Source: Yoonia sp. (GTDB lineage: Bacteria > Pseudomonadota > Alphaproteobacteria > Rhodobacterales > Rhodobacteraceae). Taken from it: 41,736 nucleotides of DNA. Below are positions 41,607 through 41,736 of this stretch, one piece after another (position 1 is the stretch's first letter; each line of letters begins with the position of its first letter). The position numbers and the translations under genes were made by a program. The DNA is taken from the NCBI GenBank assembly GCA_023955335.1, contig JAGSGF010000026.1, positions 1 to 41,736 on the forward strand, given 5' to 3'. The notes under the pieces are model-generated. The model saw nothing but the letters and a program-made list of their open reading frames with translations, was not told the origin of the DNA and searched no databases.

Positions 41607-41736
41607 ATGCCAGAGCAAGGGTTTGGCGACGCGGTTTTATTTGCCCGTTTCCTGCCTGTGCTAAAAGCCATGGGTGCGACCGTGCATTGCGTGACCGAGC
41701 GCCCGCTGGCCGCCCTTTTTGGCAATCTGGAGGGGG
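41607..41736 (+). CDS. GT9-like protein, partial (3' end beyond window)
   Basis: The frame from ATG 41607 reads MPEQGFGDAVLFARFLPVLK and continues to the window edge without a stop. PEQGFGD...ARFLP is the start of a heptosyltransferase-like (GT9) Rossmann domain of the kind found in LPS or flagellin glycosylation. No ribosome site precedes the ATG, and the usual first beta strand (AVLVMP) begins just upstream in the same frame, so TTG 41601 is an alternative start. The frame is closed by TAG at 41580. Confidence 0.55.
   Translation, partial: MPEQGFGDAVLFARFLPVLKAMGATVHCVTERPLAALFGNLEG

Overview
The window looks like a piece of an alphaproteobacterial chromosome, most likely from a marine Rhodobacterales (Roseobacter-group) bacterium such as an Octadecabacter/Loktanella/Yoonia-like genus. 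The basis is the NDUFA9-like complex I protein next to UppP, a split gltD/gltB locus, a PetP/PetR-type regulator pair, a Hint-domain protein, and a bacterial sodium channel of the kind known from marine roseobacters. The genus is inference. Genes are dense, often overlap by 4 bp (ATGA/GTGA), and the window is mostly chromosomal core with an accessory catabolic and transport part on the right. No rRNA, CRISPR array, phage or complete insertion sequence was seen.

Left part (1-14.2 kb, all + strand after a minus-strand tRNA-Leu(CAG) with a clean promoter): an NDUFA9-like oxidoreductase and uppP; the glutamate synthase locus gltD - two related secreted proteins - GFA-family protein - gltB; a Hint-domain protein; the monofunctional transglycosylase mtgA; and a GST - queG - EamA transporter run. 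An almost identical 18-nt inverted repeat lies in front of the first gene after gltD and in front of the first gene after gltB.

Middle part (14.2-24 kb): a convergent glycosyltransferase-ilvE operon faces a MarR/response regulator pair (PetP/PetR type). Then come a histone-deacetylase-like hydrolase, xseB, ispA and dxs in a tight run (isoprenoid supply), a minus-strand mercury-uptake pair (merF overlapping a Cys-rich GDCCVxC protein), a NavBac sodium channel and an SDR protein.

Right part (24-41.7 kb): a minus-strand five-gene operon encodes a class II aldolase-like protein, a membrane di-iron hydroxylase, an acyl-CoA dehydrogenase, an NDP-forming acyl-CoA synthetase and a CaiD-type hydratase. 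The set resembles the activation/dehydrogenation/hydration steps of gamma-butyrobetaine-to-carnitine metabolism, with two extra enzymes. It is divergent from a sugar 1-dehydrogenase gene. After a TetR regulator, a small lipoprotein and a HyuA-like protein comes a cluster matching the uncharacterised E. coli ynjF-ynjB-ynjC-ynjD set (CDP-alcohol phosphatidyltransferase plus ABC importer), followed by a ThuA/Gfo-Idh pair. The window ends with a GT4 glycosyltransferase and the start of a GT9-like gene cut by the window edge.

The most interesting candidates are the five-gene CoA/hydroxylase operon, the ynj-like lipid-synthase/importer cluster with a 13-bp hairpin at its binding-protein/permease junction, the truncated MerF coupled to a Cys-rich partner, the paired inverted repeats around the glt locus, and the two secreted paralogues between gltD and gltB. 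Functions rest on motif recognition by eye; no database search was run.
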